NCBI GenBank assembly: GCA_934153675.1
Contig: CAKPFG010000008.1
Span: forward strand, 1-49,044
Origin: an uncultured Bacilli bacterium
Lineage (GTDB): Bacteria; Bacillota_I; Bacilli_A; RF39; UBA660
Length of the DNA: 49,044 nt
Direction of reading: 5' to 3'
Shown: positions 34,511 to 42,994 of the stretch, piece after piece
Position numbering within the stretch: position 1 is the first letter of the stretch
Layout of the letters: every line of letters begins with the position of its first letter
Notes under the pieces: generated by a model
Told to the model about the DNA's origin: nothing
What the model saw: the letters and a program-made list of their open reading frames with translations, nothing else
Database searches by the model: none
Translations under genes and position numbers: made by a program

Positions 34511-34557
34511 ATCAACAATACAAATTATACCATATTTTTAGATTGTTTTCAAGTGTT

Positions 34558-34586
34558 TTGATAAATAAATTAAAATGTGTTATAAT
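34558..34586 (+). promoter_or_regulatory. Promoter of gmk
   Basis: TTGATA (34558-34563), a 17-base spacer and TATAAT (34581-34586), 22 bases before the start codon. Confidence 0.75.
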
Positions 34587-34608
34587 CAATATCACAAAAG
34601 GAGGATAT

Positions 34609-35271
34609 ATGGTAAAAGAGAAAATAAGAGGAAATTTAATTGTTATATCTGGTCCAAGTGGGTGTGGAAAAGGTACTATTTGTAATTATCTTTTAAATAA
34701 AAATAAGAATATTTATTTATCTATTTCTATGACGACAAGAACTCCTAGAAATTTTGAAAAAGATGGGAAAGATTATTATTTTGTATCAAAAGAGGAGTTT
34801 GAAAAAAGGATTAGCGAAAATAAGTTTTTAGAATATGCAAAGGTCCATAATGACCATTATTATGGAACACCAAAAGATAAAGTTGAAGAATATTTAAATA
34901 AGGGAATAGATGTTTTGCTTGAAATAGATATACAAGGAGCATTACAAATAAATAATACTTTTAAAGAAGCAATATTTATATTTATTATGCCTCCTAGTAT
35001 GCGAGAATTGAAAAGAAGACTTATTATGCGTAATACAGAGACAAAAGAACAAATAGTAGAAAGATTTAAAAAGGCTTATCAAGAAATAAATGAAGTAAAT
35101 AAATATAATTATATCATTATAAATGATGAAATTGAAAAAGCAGTTTCTAAGGTAGAGGCTATTATAAAAGCAGAAAAATGTCGTGTTGAGAGAATCGAAG
35201 ATTTTGATTTAAATACTAAGGAAGAAATGATACACGAACTACTTGTTGATTTAAAAGATTATAAAAAATAA
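34609..35271 (+). CDS. gmk: Guanylate kinase
   Basis: Gmk phosphorylates GMP to GDP. The protein has the P-loop ISGPSGCGKGT near residue 15, the GMP-binding stretch SMTTRTPRNFEKDGKDYYFVS and YYGTPKDKVEEYL, the DVLLEIDIQGALQI core, and the lid region RRLIMRNTETKEQI. With the ATG at 34609 (AAAGGAGG upstream) it has 220 aa, slightly longer than usual, with a charged C-terminal extension. The open frame upstream of this start overlaps the promoter and should not be used. The usual partner rpoZ is not next to it. Confidence 0.93.
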   Translation: MVKEKIRGNLIVISGPSGCGKGTICNYLLNKNKNIYLSISMTTRTPRNFEKDGKDYYFVSKEEFEKRISENKFLEYAKVHNDHYYGTPKDKVEEYLNKGIDVLLEIDIQGALQINNTFKEAIFIFIMPPSMRELKRRLIMRNTETKEQIVERFKKAYQEINEVNKYNYIIINDEIEKAVSKVEAIIKAEKCRVERIEDFDLNTKEEMIHELLVDLKDYKK

Positions 35272-35290
35272 CAGCGTTATAGCGCTGTTA
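35269..35290. terminator. Hairpin between convergent gmk and CPBP genes
   Basis: TAACAGCG, 6-base loop, CGCTGTTA. GC content is higher than in other local hairpins, but the T run is poor, so termination may be inefficient. Confidence 0.5.
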
Positions 35291-35954
35291 ATATTAATTG
35301 TATTATTGTAAGTACGGTATTATGAAACATATGAAGAGATATTGGTACTAGTATATTGTTAGATTTTTTTAGTGTATAAGCAAAAATAAATCCAGGTATA
35401 CTATATGGAATTATATATAATAATTCGCTTAATGTTTTAGCAACACTTAAATGTAATATGCCAAATACTAATCCAGAAAGTAAAATAAATAATAAATCAT
35501 TTTTAAAAATTTTTCTGAATGATAGTCGAAATATTAATTCTTCTAATATTGGCGCTATAATAATTGTTGATATTAGTGTATAAATAGGATATTTTTCCAG
35601 TAATTTTATTATATATTCTTGATTTGTTGGTGTTGTTATATTACTTATCGATGAAACTATAATATTACTAATTAACATAAGCCCAATAACCAAAATCCAG
35701 TATTTACAGTAATTATTAACATAATATTTTAAATTTTCTTTGAAGTCTTTAAAGTCCTTAACAATAATTTTTAAGTAAATAAATATAACGCCGAGTAAGA
35801 TAAATAAATTATAAAATAGAGAAATTATAATTTTTAAAGTTGTATTTAAATTTTTATACCCCAAAAATGTTAATACATTACTAGAATAAGTAGATAGCAA
35901 TAAATAAGCTATAAATACAATAAGGGAAATTAATGCTTCTTTATTTTTTTTCAA
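35277..35954 (-). CDS. CPBP-family intramembrane protease
   Basis: The 225-aa protein has six or so hydrophobic helices and the CPBP/Abi motifs: PILEELIFRLSFRKIF (EExxxR), GLVFGILHLSVAKT (FxxxH) and PISLHMFHNTVLT (HxxxN). These glutamic membrane proteases include type II CAAX prenyl proteases and bacteriocin-immunity proteins; the substrate here is unknown. AGAGGTGAT lies before the start codon. It is convergent with gmk and divergent from the rimP operon. Confidence 0.85.
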   Translation of the reverse strand: MKKNKEALISLIVFIAYLLLSTYSSNVLTFLGYKNLNTTLKIIISLFYNLFILLGVIFIYLKIIVKDFKDFKENLKYYVNNYCKYWILVIGLMLISNIIVSSISNITTPTNQEYIIKLLEKYPIYTLISTIIIAPILEELIFRLSFRKIFKNDLLFILLSGLVFGILHLSVAKTLSELLYIIPYSIPGFIFAYTLKKSNNILVPISLHMFHNTVLTIIQLILTAL

Positions 35955-36022
35955 ACAGAATCACCTCTTAAATAATTATAACAATTTTAAATAAAAAAGT
36001 ATACATTTACTTTTTTTTATGA

Positions 36023-36028
36023 TATAAT
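36023..36028 (+). promoter_or_regulatory. -10 box of the rimP-nusA-infB operon
   Basis: TATAAT, 55 bases before the rimP start codon. The -35 region is poor (TATACA at 36000-36005 would be at 17-base spacing). Confidence 0.5.
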
Positions 36029-36040
36029 TTATTTGTTGCA

Positions 36041-36068
36041 AGAGAGTGGGAGATCCCACTCTTTAAAG
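36041..36068 (+). promoter_or_regulatory. Leader hairpin of the rimP-nusA operon (possible NusA-dependent attenuator)
   Basis: The arms 36041-36050 and 36055-36064 pair around an AGAT loop; the core is GAGTGGG/CCCACTC, much more GC-rich than the surroundings. It ends in CTTTAAAG, a weak T tract, between promoter and rimP. In B. subtilis the equivalent operon is controlled by NusA-dependent termination in its leader; assigning the same role here is inference. Confidence 0.5.
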
Positions 36069-36083
36069 TAATATGGAGGAGTT

Positions 36084-36338
36084 ATGAGTATAGAAAAGAT
36101 TGTAACAAATTTAATTCAAGATATAATTGTTGATAATAATTATATTTTATCAGACGTAAACTATTTAAAAGAAGATGGAAATTATTTTCTTAGAGTTGTT
36201 ATTGATAAAAATGGTATTATTGATATTGACGATTGCGTATTTGTAAGTAAGCTTATAAATCCAATCTTAGATGAGAATGATCCTATTAGTGATAATTATA
36301 TACTTGATGTTTGTTCTAAAGAGAAGGGATGTGAATAA
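36084..36338 (+). CDS. rimP: Ribosome maturation factor RimP, N-terminal domain only
   Basis: RimP helps assemble the 30S subunit. The 84 aa match its N-terminal domain (NYFLRVVIDKNGIIDIDDCVFVSKLINPILDENDPI, then YILDVCS). Most RimP proteins are about 150 aa and continue with SSPG-type sequence and a C-terminal SH3-like domain. Here the protein ends in SKEKGCE, and nusA begins one base after the stop codon, so no C-terminal domain remains. No other frame encodes it. GGAGGAG precedes the ATG. It is the first gene of the nusA operon, its conserved place. Confidence 0.8.
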   Translation: MSIEKIVTNLIQDIIVDNNYILSDVNYLKEDGNYFLRVVIDKNGIIDIDDCVFVSKLINPILDENDPISDNYILDVCSKEKGCE

Positions 36339-36339
36339 T

Positions 36340-37518
36340 ATGAATAATGTAGAATTTAAAAAAACAATAGAAAATTTTGCTAAAGAAAAAGATATAGATG
36401 TTGATTATTTATTTGATTCTATTGAACTTGCACTTAATAGTGCTTATAAAAAACAATATCGTTTACCTAATTCGAGGGTACAATTGGATAGAGAAACTGG
36501 AAAGATAAAAATTTACTCTTTTAAAACTGTTGTATTAGATAAGGAACATAAAGAATCATTAGATGAGGGATATAATAAGGAAGAAGATTTAACTCAAGAA
36601 CAATTAAATGATTTAGAACTTGAAGATTTGCCAGAGGAAGAAAGATATCGCCCATTTGTTTATAATGATAAATTATATATCACATTAGAAGAAGCTAGAA
36701 AAATTGATCCAGATATTAAAGTTACAGAAACTATAGAAGAAGAAGTCGATCCAAAAGATTTTGGTCGTGTTGCTGCTTCAACAGCTAAGCAAGTATTAGT
36801 GCAAAAAGTAAGAGAAGCTGAGAGAAATAATATAGCTATGCAGTTTGAAGATAAAGAAGGTGAACTTATATCTGGAACTGTTGAAATGGAAGATGAAAAA
36901 AATTATTTTATTAATTTAGGTAAAACCCAAGGTTTATTACCCAAAACAGAAATTATTCCAGGAGAGATTATTAAAATGGGGTCTAATATTAAGGCTTATA
37001 TCAGTAAAGTCGACATAAATTCTAAAGGAGCTTTGATATTATTAACACGTAAGTATTATGGGTTTATCACCCGTTTATTTGAACTTGAAATACCTGAGAT
37101 TAGTGATGGTGTAGTTCTTATTTATAGTGTTGCTCGTGAAGCTGGAAACAGAACAAAAATAGCTGTATATTCAGAAAATAGTAATGTAGATCCAATTGGT
37201 GCTTGCGTTGGTGAAAAAGGAATTCGTATTAATAATATTTTAAAAGAAATAGGAAAGGAAAAAATTGATATTGTACAATATAGTAAGGATCCTGTAACAT
37301 TTATTACAAATGCCTTATCACCAGCTAAGGATTTAAAGGTATTTGTTTTAGATGAAAAAACAAAAGAAACAATGGTCGTTGTGAATAAAGAAAATTTAAG
37401 TTTAGCTATTGGTAAAAAAGGTATTAATGTTAAACTTGCTAGTCGTCTTACACATTTTAATTTAGAAATTAAAACTTATGAACAAGTAAAAGAAGCTGGA
37501 ATAAATATATTAGAATAA
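36340..37518 (+). CDS. nusA: Transcription termination/antitermination protein NusA
   Basis: NusA binds RNA polymerase and modulates pausing, termination and antitermination. The 392-aa protein has the N-terminal polymerase-binding domain (FLFDSIELALNSAYKK type), an S1 domain (SGTVEMEDEKNYFINLG) and two KH domains (GACVGEKGIRINNI and LAIGKKGINVKLASRLT). An acidic insert of about 45 residues (NKEEDLTQEQLNDLELEDL) lies in the N-terminal domain, making it longer than B. subtilis NusA. The start is the ATG at 36340, with AAGGGATGTGA upstream. It shares its last base with the ATG of ylxR. Confidence 0.95.
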   Translation: MNNVEFKKTIENFAKEKDIDVDYLFDSIELALNSAYKKQYRLPNSRVQLDRETGKIKIYSFKTVVLDKEHKESLDEGYNKEEDLTQEQLNDLELEDLPEEERYRPFVYNDKLYITLEEARKIDPDIKVTETIEEEVDPKDFGRVAASTAKQVLVQKVREAERNNIAMQFEDKEGELISGTVEMEDEKNYFINLGKTQGLLPKTEIIPGEIIKMGSNIKAYISKVDINSKGALILLTRKYYGFITRLFELEIPEISDGVVLIYSVAREAGNRTKIAVYSENSNVDPIGACVGEKGIRINNILKEIGKEKIDIVQYSKDPVTFITNALSPAKDLKVFVLDEKTKETMVVVNKENLSLAIGKKGINVKLASRLTHFNLEIKTYEQVKEAGINILE

Positions 37519-37787
37519 TGAAAACTAAAAAAATTCCAATGCGTATGTGTGTAGTGACTAGAGAAAAATATCCTAAATATGATTTACTTAGAGTTGTCAA
37601 AAATAATGATGAAGTTGTTGTGGATAAGACTTTAAAAATGAATGGAAAAGGAGCTTATTTAAAAAAAGATAAAGAGATTATTTTAAAAGCTCAAAAGAAG
37701 AAGATATTAAATCAAGCTTTAAAGATTGAGATACCTGATAATATATATAGTGAATTGTTAAGTTTAGTTGGAGAAAACAATGAATAA
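37518..37787 (+). CDS. ylxR: YlxR/RnpM family RNA-binding protein (DUF448)
   Basis: The 89-aa basic protein has the DUF448 pattern: MRMCVVTREKYPKYDLLRVVK and MNGKGAYLKKD (family GRGAYLC, here with Lys for Arg and no Cys). YlxR homologues bind RNA and have been linked to RNase P regulation. It overlaps nusA by one base and the deaminase gene by eight, so all are translationally coupled. This is its conserved place in Firmicutes, normally followed by ylxQ. Confidence 0.9.
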   Translation: MKTKKIPMRMCVVTREKYPKYDLLRVVKNNDEVVVDKTLKMNGKGAYLKKDKEIILKAQKKKILNQALKIEIPDNIYSELLSLVGENNE

Positions 37788-38202
37788 ATTCATGCAACAA
37801 GCTATAGAAGAAGCTTCTAAATCTGTTTGTTTAAGAAGTCATGTCGGTGCCGTTGTAGTTCGTAATGATAAAATAATTGCTAGAGGTTATAATAGTGCTG
37901 TTGGAAACATAGAGCCATGTTTGAAAACGGGGTGTATTAGAAATAAGTTGAATATTAAGCATGGTGAAAGAAGAGAAGTTTGCAGGTACATATGTGCAGA
38001 ACAATATATAGTGAGTGAAGCAGCTAGGTGTGGTAATTCGTTGGATGGATCTATTATATATGTTACAACTTTTCCATGTAATGTATGTAGCAAATTACTT
38101 GTTAATGCAGGGATAAAGGAAATTATTTATTTGAAAGATTATCCTGATATAATGGCAAAAGAATTTTTAAAAGAGGTAGGTGTACCATTTAGACAAATAT
38201 AG
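37780..38202 (+). CDS. dCMP/cytidine-deaminase-like protein with a Cys-Ala-Glu zinc motif
   Basis: The 140-aa protein belongs to the deoxycytidylate-deaminase-like family (ComEB type): GAVVVRNDKIIARGYNSAVGN, then CLKTGCIRNKLNIKHGERREVCR and FPCNVCSKLLVNAGIKEIIY. The zinc site would be Cys72-Ala-Glu74 with Cys100 and Cys103. Most relatives have His-Ala-Glu in the first motif, so here a Cys ligand has taken its place, as in cytidine deaminases. The catalytic Glu74 is kept. The start is the ATG at 37780 behind GGAG. It occupies the position of ylxQ between ylxR and infB. Confidence 0.82.
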   Translation: MNKFMQQAIEEASKSVCLRSHVGAVVVRNDKIIARGYNSAVGNIEPCLKTGCIRNKLNIKHGERREVCRYICAEQYIVSEAARCGNSLDGSIIYVTTFPCNVCSKLLVNAGIKEIIYLKDYPDIMAKEFLKEVGVPFRQI

Positions 38203-38217
38203 GAAGAGGGTGTTACA

Positions 38218-40302
38218 ATGATGAGTGTTTTGGAATATGCTCAAGATGTTAACAAAAATGTGAAACAAATAATAAATAAATGTAAAGAGTTAGGTATAAA
38301 TGTATCGAGTGAGAATGATATTCTTGATGAAGAGGCAATAACAATTCTTGATAATGATATAGCAAATGAAGATAATGATTTTTATGAAGATGAATTAATA
38401 GAGCAGGAAAAAAATAAAATAGATGTAATTGTAAATAATAATAAACCTAAGAAATTAAATAAGCAGGTTAAGAATATAAAAAAAGATTTTGCAAAAAAGA
38501 AAAAGGAAATGTATAAGAACAAAGAAAAATTAATTAGTAATGCACCTGGTGAAAAAGAAAATACAATAATATATAAAGAGAATATGACTATAGGCTTACT
38601 TGCTAAAGAATTAAATGTAAAACCTGCTGTTTTGATTAAAAAATTATTTTCTATTGGAATACTTGCTACTATTAATAACGCAATTGATTTTGATAATGCT
38701 GAATTATTAGTCAGTGAATTTAATAAAAAGTTAGAACGCGAACAAGATTTTGATCAAAACAAATTTGAAAATTTTGAAATTAATGATAAAGAAGAAGATT
38801 TAGAAAAAAGACCAGCTGTTGTTACTATAATGGGACATGTTGATCATGGTAAAACCACTTTGCTAGATACTATTAGAAAAACAGATGTTGTTTCTTTAGA
38901 AGCAGGTGGAATTACACAAGCTATTAGTGCATATCAGGTAAAATATAATGGGGAGATGATTACATTTATAGATACTCCAGGTCATGCTGCTTTTACTGAA
39001 ATGAGAGCAAGAGGAGCAAGTATTACTGATATTGTTATTATAATAGTAGCAGCAGATGATGGTGTGATGCCACAAACCAAAGAAGCTATAGATCATGCTA
39101 AGGCTAGTGGAGCTCCTATAATAGTTGCAATAAATAAAATAGATAAACCTGGTGCCAATGTTGATAAGGTTTTAACAGAACTTGCAGAATATGGATTAAT
39201 GCCTGAAGCTTGGGGTGGAGATACAATATGTTGTAATATAAGTGCGAAAACAGGTGAAGGCGTTGATAAATTACTTGAAAATATTTTGCTAGTAGCAGAA
39301 ATATCTGATTTAAAGGCTAATAAGAAAAGGTATGCTATAGGTACTGTTGTTGAAGCTACATTGGATAAGCATGTAGGTGCTAAGGTTACAGTTCTTGTAC
39401 AAAATGGAATACTTCGTTTGGGTGATCCTATAGTTGTTGGAAATTCTTATGGTAAAGTGCGTACTTTAAAGAATGATAAAGGGGAGGAAATTACTGAGGC
39501 ATTACCTAGTCAACCTGTAGAAATAACGGGGATTAATGAAATACCTAAAGCAGGGGATAAATTCATGGCTTTCGAATCAGAAAAACAAGCTAGAAGTATT
39601 GGCGAAGCTAGAAAAGAAGAGGCTAGGATTAAGAAAAATGCTAAGATAAGTGTTTCACTAGAGGATATATTTTCTAAAATTCAAGACGGTGTAAAAGAAG
39701 TTAATGTAATTATAAAAGCTGATGTTAATGGATCTAGTGAAGCAGTAAAAAATTCACTTGAAAAAATTGAGGTAGAAGGGGTTAAAGTTAAAGTTATTAG
39801 AAGTAGCGTTGGTGCCATTACAGAAAGTGATATTGTACTTGCAAGTGCTTCTGATGCTATTATTATTGGTTTTAATATAAGACCGAATAATACTATTAAA
39901 GATTATGCTAAAGAAAAAGGCGTTGAAATTAGATTATATGATATTATTTATAAGGCTGTTGAAGATATGGAAAATGCTATGCGTGGTATGTTAGATCCAG
40001 AATATGAAGAAAAAGTAACCGGTAGTGCTGAAGTTAGGCAGTTATTTAAATTTTCTAAAGTTGGTATAATAGCAGGTTCATATGTTTTAGATGGTGTTAT
40101 AAAGTCTAGTTCTAAGGCTCGTATAATTCGTGATAGTAAGGTAATCTATGATGGTGAAATAGGTTCATTACAAAGAGAAAAAGACAGTGTCAAAGAAGTA
40201 AAAAAAGGATTAGAATGTGGAATAACAATTAGTAATTTTAATGATATTAAAGTATCAGATGTTATCGAAGCGTATGAAATGGTTGAGGTAAAAACAAGTT
40301 AA
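38218..40302 (+). CDS. infB: Translation initiation factor IF-2
   Basis: This GTPase brings fMet-tRNA to the 30S subunit. The 694-aa protein has two IF2-N modules (around residues 1-45 and 115-165), a short Lys-rich linker, and the G domain with G1 GHVDHGKTTLLD, G3 DTPGHAAF and G4 NKID. The C-terminal EF-Tu-like and IF2 domains end in MVEVKTS. Two ATG codons are adjacent; both are served by AAGAGGGTG. It is the last intact gene of the operon: the usual rbfA is absent and a pseudogene follows. Confidence 0.96.
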   Translation: MMSVLEYAQDVNKNVKQIINKCKELGINVSSENDILDEEAITILDNDIANEDNDFYEDELIEQEKNKIDVIVNNNKPKKLNKQVKNIKKDFAKKKKEMYKNKEKLISNAPGEKENTIIYKENMTIGLLAKELNVKPAVLIKKLFSIGILATINNAIDFDNAELLVSEFNKKLEREQDFDQNKFENFEINDKEEDLEKRPAVVTIMGHVDHGKTTLLDTIRKTDVVSLEAGGITQAISAYQVKYNGEMITFIDTPGHAAFTEMRARGASITDIVIIIVAADDGVMPQTKEAIDHAKASGAPIIVAINKIDKPGANVDKVLTELAEYGLMPEAWGGDTICCNISAKTGEGVDKLLENILLVAEISDLKANKKRYAIGTVVEATLDKHVGAKVTVLVQNGILRLGDPIVVGNSYGKVRTLKNDKGEEITEALPSQPVEITGINEIPKAGDKFMAFESEKQARSIGEARKEEARIKKNAKISVSLEDIFSKIQDGVKEVNVIIKADVNGSSEAVKNSLEKIEVEGVKVKVIRSSVGAITESDIVLASASDAIIIGFNIRPNNTIKDYAKEKGVEIRLYDIIYKAVEDMENAMRGMLDPEYEEKVTGSAEVRQLFKFSKVGIIAGSYVLDGVIKSSSKARIIRDSKVIYDGEIGSLQREKDSVKEVKKGLECGITISNFNDIKVSDVIEAYEMVEVKTS

Positions 40303-40316
40303 TCTTGTTTTTTTTT
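40290..40316 (+). terminator. Terminator of the nusA-infB operon
   Basis: AAAAACAAG, loop TTAAT, CTTGTTTTT and further T residues. It overlaps the infB stop codon. Confidence 0.85.
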
Positions 40317-40358
40317 ATTAAATATTTGTATAATGTTACTTAATAGAAGTGTGTTTAA

Positions 40359-41388
40359 ATGATTAATAAGAAAAAAGTTTTTATAATGGTTGAATTAATA
40401 GTGATTTTAGTAATATTTTCTATATTATTATTAATAGTACTTAATGTGATAAAAAAAATTCAAATAGCTTCTTATAAAAGAAGTATTGAGTTATATGTTA
40501 ATAGTGTTGAAAATGCGATTTTTGTTTCATTACTTGATAATGATATCTTATTTGACAGATATCATTCTAGTGAATGATGGAGAAAAGATTTTATATAATC
40601 CTTATAATGAGCATGTTTATTAAATAGAGTATACTAAAAATAGTGTTTGGTGCAATATAATAGACATAAATAGATGGTAGTGTTTATGTTAGAAATTGTA
40701 GTGCAAATGGGGGAAAAATTTTATATTCTTATGGTAATCAAGTGATTAATACATTGATTGAATCAGAAAAAATAAATAATTCTATCGATTTATTTTTAAC
40801 AACACCAATTGCAAGAGATAAAATTATATCGTTAAATATATTAAATCATATAGATATTCTATCTTTATATGAAAGTAATGATTGTTCCAAGTTATAGAGG
40901 ATAGTGTTATTTGTTATTATAGAAAAAGTGTAAATAATCCAGGATATTATGATATATATAGCTGTCAATGGAAGCGTTTATGCACCAGAAAATTCAAGTT
41001 ATTTATTCTCATTTTTAGGATATGAAAATATGGATAATTTAAATTTAGGATCTTCCTTTGATACATCAAATGTAACTAACATGAGATATATGTTTCAACA
41101 TACAGGTTATGAGATGAACTCGTTATCATTAGGTGATAAATTTAAAACGGCAAAAGTAACTGATATGTTAGAAATGTTTTTAGAAACAGGGCATAATTCT
41201 ATGATAACTTTGAATCTTGGTAATTTTTTGGTTGAACATACGGATAATATTAATATGAAAAATATTTTTGTAGACTGTGGTAAAAAAATGATGTAAAAGA
41301 TTTTATATTTTCTCAAGATACAACCAATATTCCAGATTATATAAAAAATGTGATAACAGTAAATAAAAATAGCGTTCAATTGGATTGA
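40359..41388 (+). pseudogene. Shattered pseudopilin/BspA-like surface protein gene
   Basis: The first 72 codons encode a pseudopilin-type N-terminus (KKKVFIMVELIVILVIF, the prepilin leader and helix). After the stop at 40575-40577 the sequence continues in other frames: LVNDGEKILYNPYNEHVY, then DGSVYVRNCSANGGKILYSYG, then a DUF285/BspA-like block at 40949-41296 (FDTSNVTNMRYMF, FKTAKVTDMLEMF), and finally DVKDFIFSQDTTNIPDYI to 41388. So one former gene of about 340 codons has suffered several frameshifts and stops. The C-terminal DUF285 repeats are typical of large surface proteins of gut Firmicutes. Confidence 0.7.
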
Positions 41389-41400
41389 ACACTATTTTTT
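41366..41400. terminator. Shared terminator of the pseudogene and pyk
   Basis: GTTCAAT, loop TGG, ATTGAAC, extended outward after one C-A mismatch by AATAG/CTATT and a T run; it overlaps the pyk stop codon. Confidence 0.75.
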
Positions 41401-42841
41401 AGTTTATTTTATAAATACCACCGATAGATTTATTAATTTCTGATTGATATTTTTCATCATATGTATATTTTCCACCAGCAATGATAACTATATCATCTTT
41501 ATTAAGAATTTGTTCATTTTTAAATTTACTAAGGCTTTCCACAATTATTGTACGAGTTTTATTTTCTTTTCCTTCATACATTTTTGGATTAACTCCCCAT
41601 ATTAATCCCATTTGATTAAATTTCTTTCTATCTTTTGTAAGCGCATAAATAGGAGTTAATGGTCTAAAACTTGATATAATTGATGGTGTATCACCAGTAA
41701 TTGTATAACAGGCAATAGCTTTAGCATTTGTATTCATTGCAGATACACACATAGAATGATCAATGATAAATTCAAAATTAGAATTATTAAATTCACGATT
41801 TGAAAATCTTTTCCAATATTTAATTGTACCTTCAACTTTTTTAGCAATTTTATCCATAACTTTTATGCATTCAATTGGATTAATACCTGTTGCAGTTTCT
41901 CCGGATAACATAATAGCACTAGTGCCATCATAAATTGCGTTAGCAACATCGCTTACCTCAGCTCTTGTAGGTGATGGGTTATGAATCATTGATTCTAACA
42001 TTTGTGTTGCAGTAATTACCACTTTACCTGCAGCATAAGTTTTTTTAATCATAGCTTTTTGTAAAACAGGCACTTCTTCCATGTCTATTTCAACACCAAG
42101 ATCACCACGAGCTACCATAATACCATCAGACGCTTTTAAAATTTCATCAAAATTATCTATTCCTTCACGGTTTTCAATTTTAGAAATAATTTTGATATGA
42201 TCACAATTATTTTCTTTTAATATTTTTCTAATAGCAAGAACATCATCAACTTTACGAATGAAAGAGGCAGCTATATAATCAAATTCATTTTCTATTCCAT
42301 ATTTGATGTCATCGATATCTTTTTGTGTTAAACTAGGTAAATGTAATTTTAAATCAGGAACGTTAACACTTTTGTTATTAGAAAGAGGTCCTTCATTAAT
42401 TACTTTACAAATAATATCTTTGTTTGAAATATCTATAACTTCAAGTTTGATTAAGCCATCATCTATGAGAATAGTTCCACCTATTTTTATGTCACTATAT
42501 AATTCTTTATATGAAATAGAAACTCCATTATTATCTCCTAATTTATCTTCATTATAAAGTGTAAATGTATCATTTTTATGAGTAATAATTTTTCCTTCCT
42601 TGAACTTTCCAATTCTAATTTCAGGCCCTTTTGTATCTAGTAATAATGATACTGGTAAATTTAGTTCTTTACGCAACTTCTTTATTAGGCTCACTTTATC
42701 ATCTTGCTCTTCACCACTACCATGTGAAAAATTAATACGTGCAACATTCATACCAGCAAGCATCATTTTTTTTAATGTTTCTAAAGAACCACTAGCAGGT
42801 CCAATTGTACATATGATTTTTGTTTTTCTAATTGTTTCCAT
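41399..42841 (-). CDS. pyk: Pyruvate kinase
   Basis: Pyk transfers phosphate from PEP to ADP in the last step of glycolysis. The 480-aa protein has TKIICTIGPASG, ARINFSHG, DTKGPEIRIG, the ExxKIENREGIDNFDEI stretch, MVARGDLGVEI (catalytic Lys/Asp/Glu region) and the family signature TATQMLESMIHNPSPTRAE. The C-terminal allosteric domain is present. The extra PEP-utiliser domain found in Bacillus Pyk is absent. AAGGAGG lies ahead of the ATG. It is monocistronic and convergent with the pseudogene. Confidence 0.96.
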   Translation of the reverse strand: METIRKTKIICTIGPASGSLETLKKMMLAGMNVARINFSHGSGEEQDDKVSLIKKLRKELNLPVSLLLDTKGPEIRIGKFKEGKIITHKNDTFTLYNEDKLGDNNGVSISYKELYSDIKIGGTILIDDGLIKLEVIDISNKDIICKVINEGPLSNNKSVNVPDLKLHLPSLTQKDIDDIKYGIENEFDYIAASFIRKVDDVLAIRKILKENNCDHIKIISKIENREGIDNFDEILKASDGIMVARGDLGVEIDMEEVPVLQKAMIKKTYAAGKVVITATQMLESMIHNPSPTRAEVSDVANAIYDGTSAIMLSGETATGINPIECIKVMDKIAKKVEGTIKYWKRFSNREFNNSNFEFIIDHSMCVSAMNTNAKAIACYTITGDTPSIISSFRPLTPIYALTKDRKKFNQMGLIWGVNPKMYEGKENKTRTIIVESLSKFKNEQILNKDDIVIIAGGKYTYDEKYQSEINKSIGGIYKIN

Positions 42842-42922
42842 AAATAAATACCTCCTTCAACATTTTAGCACATTTTTATATTAAATAAAAGAAAAAAAAT
42901 AGTATATTTAATCATTTTCATA

Positions 42923-42951
42923 TTGACAATTTTAAAAAAAAAGCATAAAAT
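42923..42951 (+). promoter_or_regulatory. Promoter of the TetR/YhgE operon
   Basis: TTGACA (42923-42928), a 17-base spacer and TAAAAT (42946-42951). Confidence 0.65.
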
Positions 42952-42955
42952 ATAC

Positions 42956-42978
42956 TGGTATACGGAAATAGTATACAC
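42956..42978. promoter_or_regulatory. Inverted repeat, likely TetR operator
   Basis: TGGTATAC-GGAAATA-GTATACAC: two GTATAC half-sites 7 bases apart, lying at the expected transcription start and before the regulator's ribosome binding site. This placement suits autorepression. Confidence 0.6.
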
Positions 42979-42994
42979 AAAAAGAAGGTGACAT

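Noticed and set aside
36271..36339. Upstream start for NusA inside rimP
   Set aside because: The added residues are hydrophobic and unlike NusA; the ATG at 36340 has a suitable upstream site and gives the expected N-terminus.
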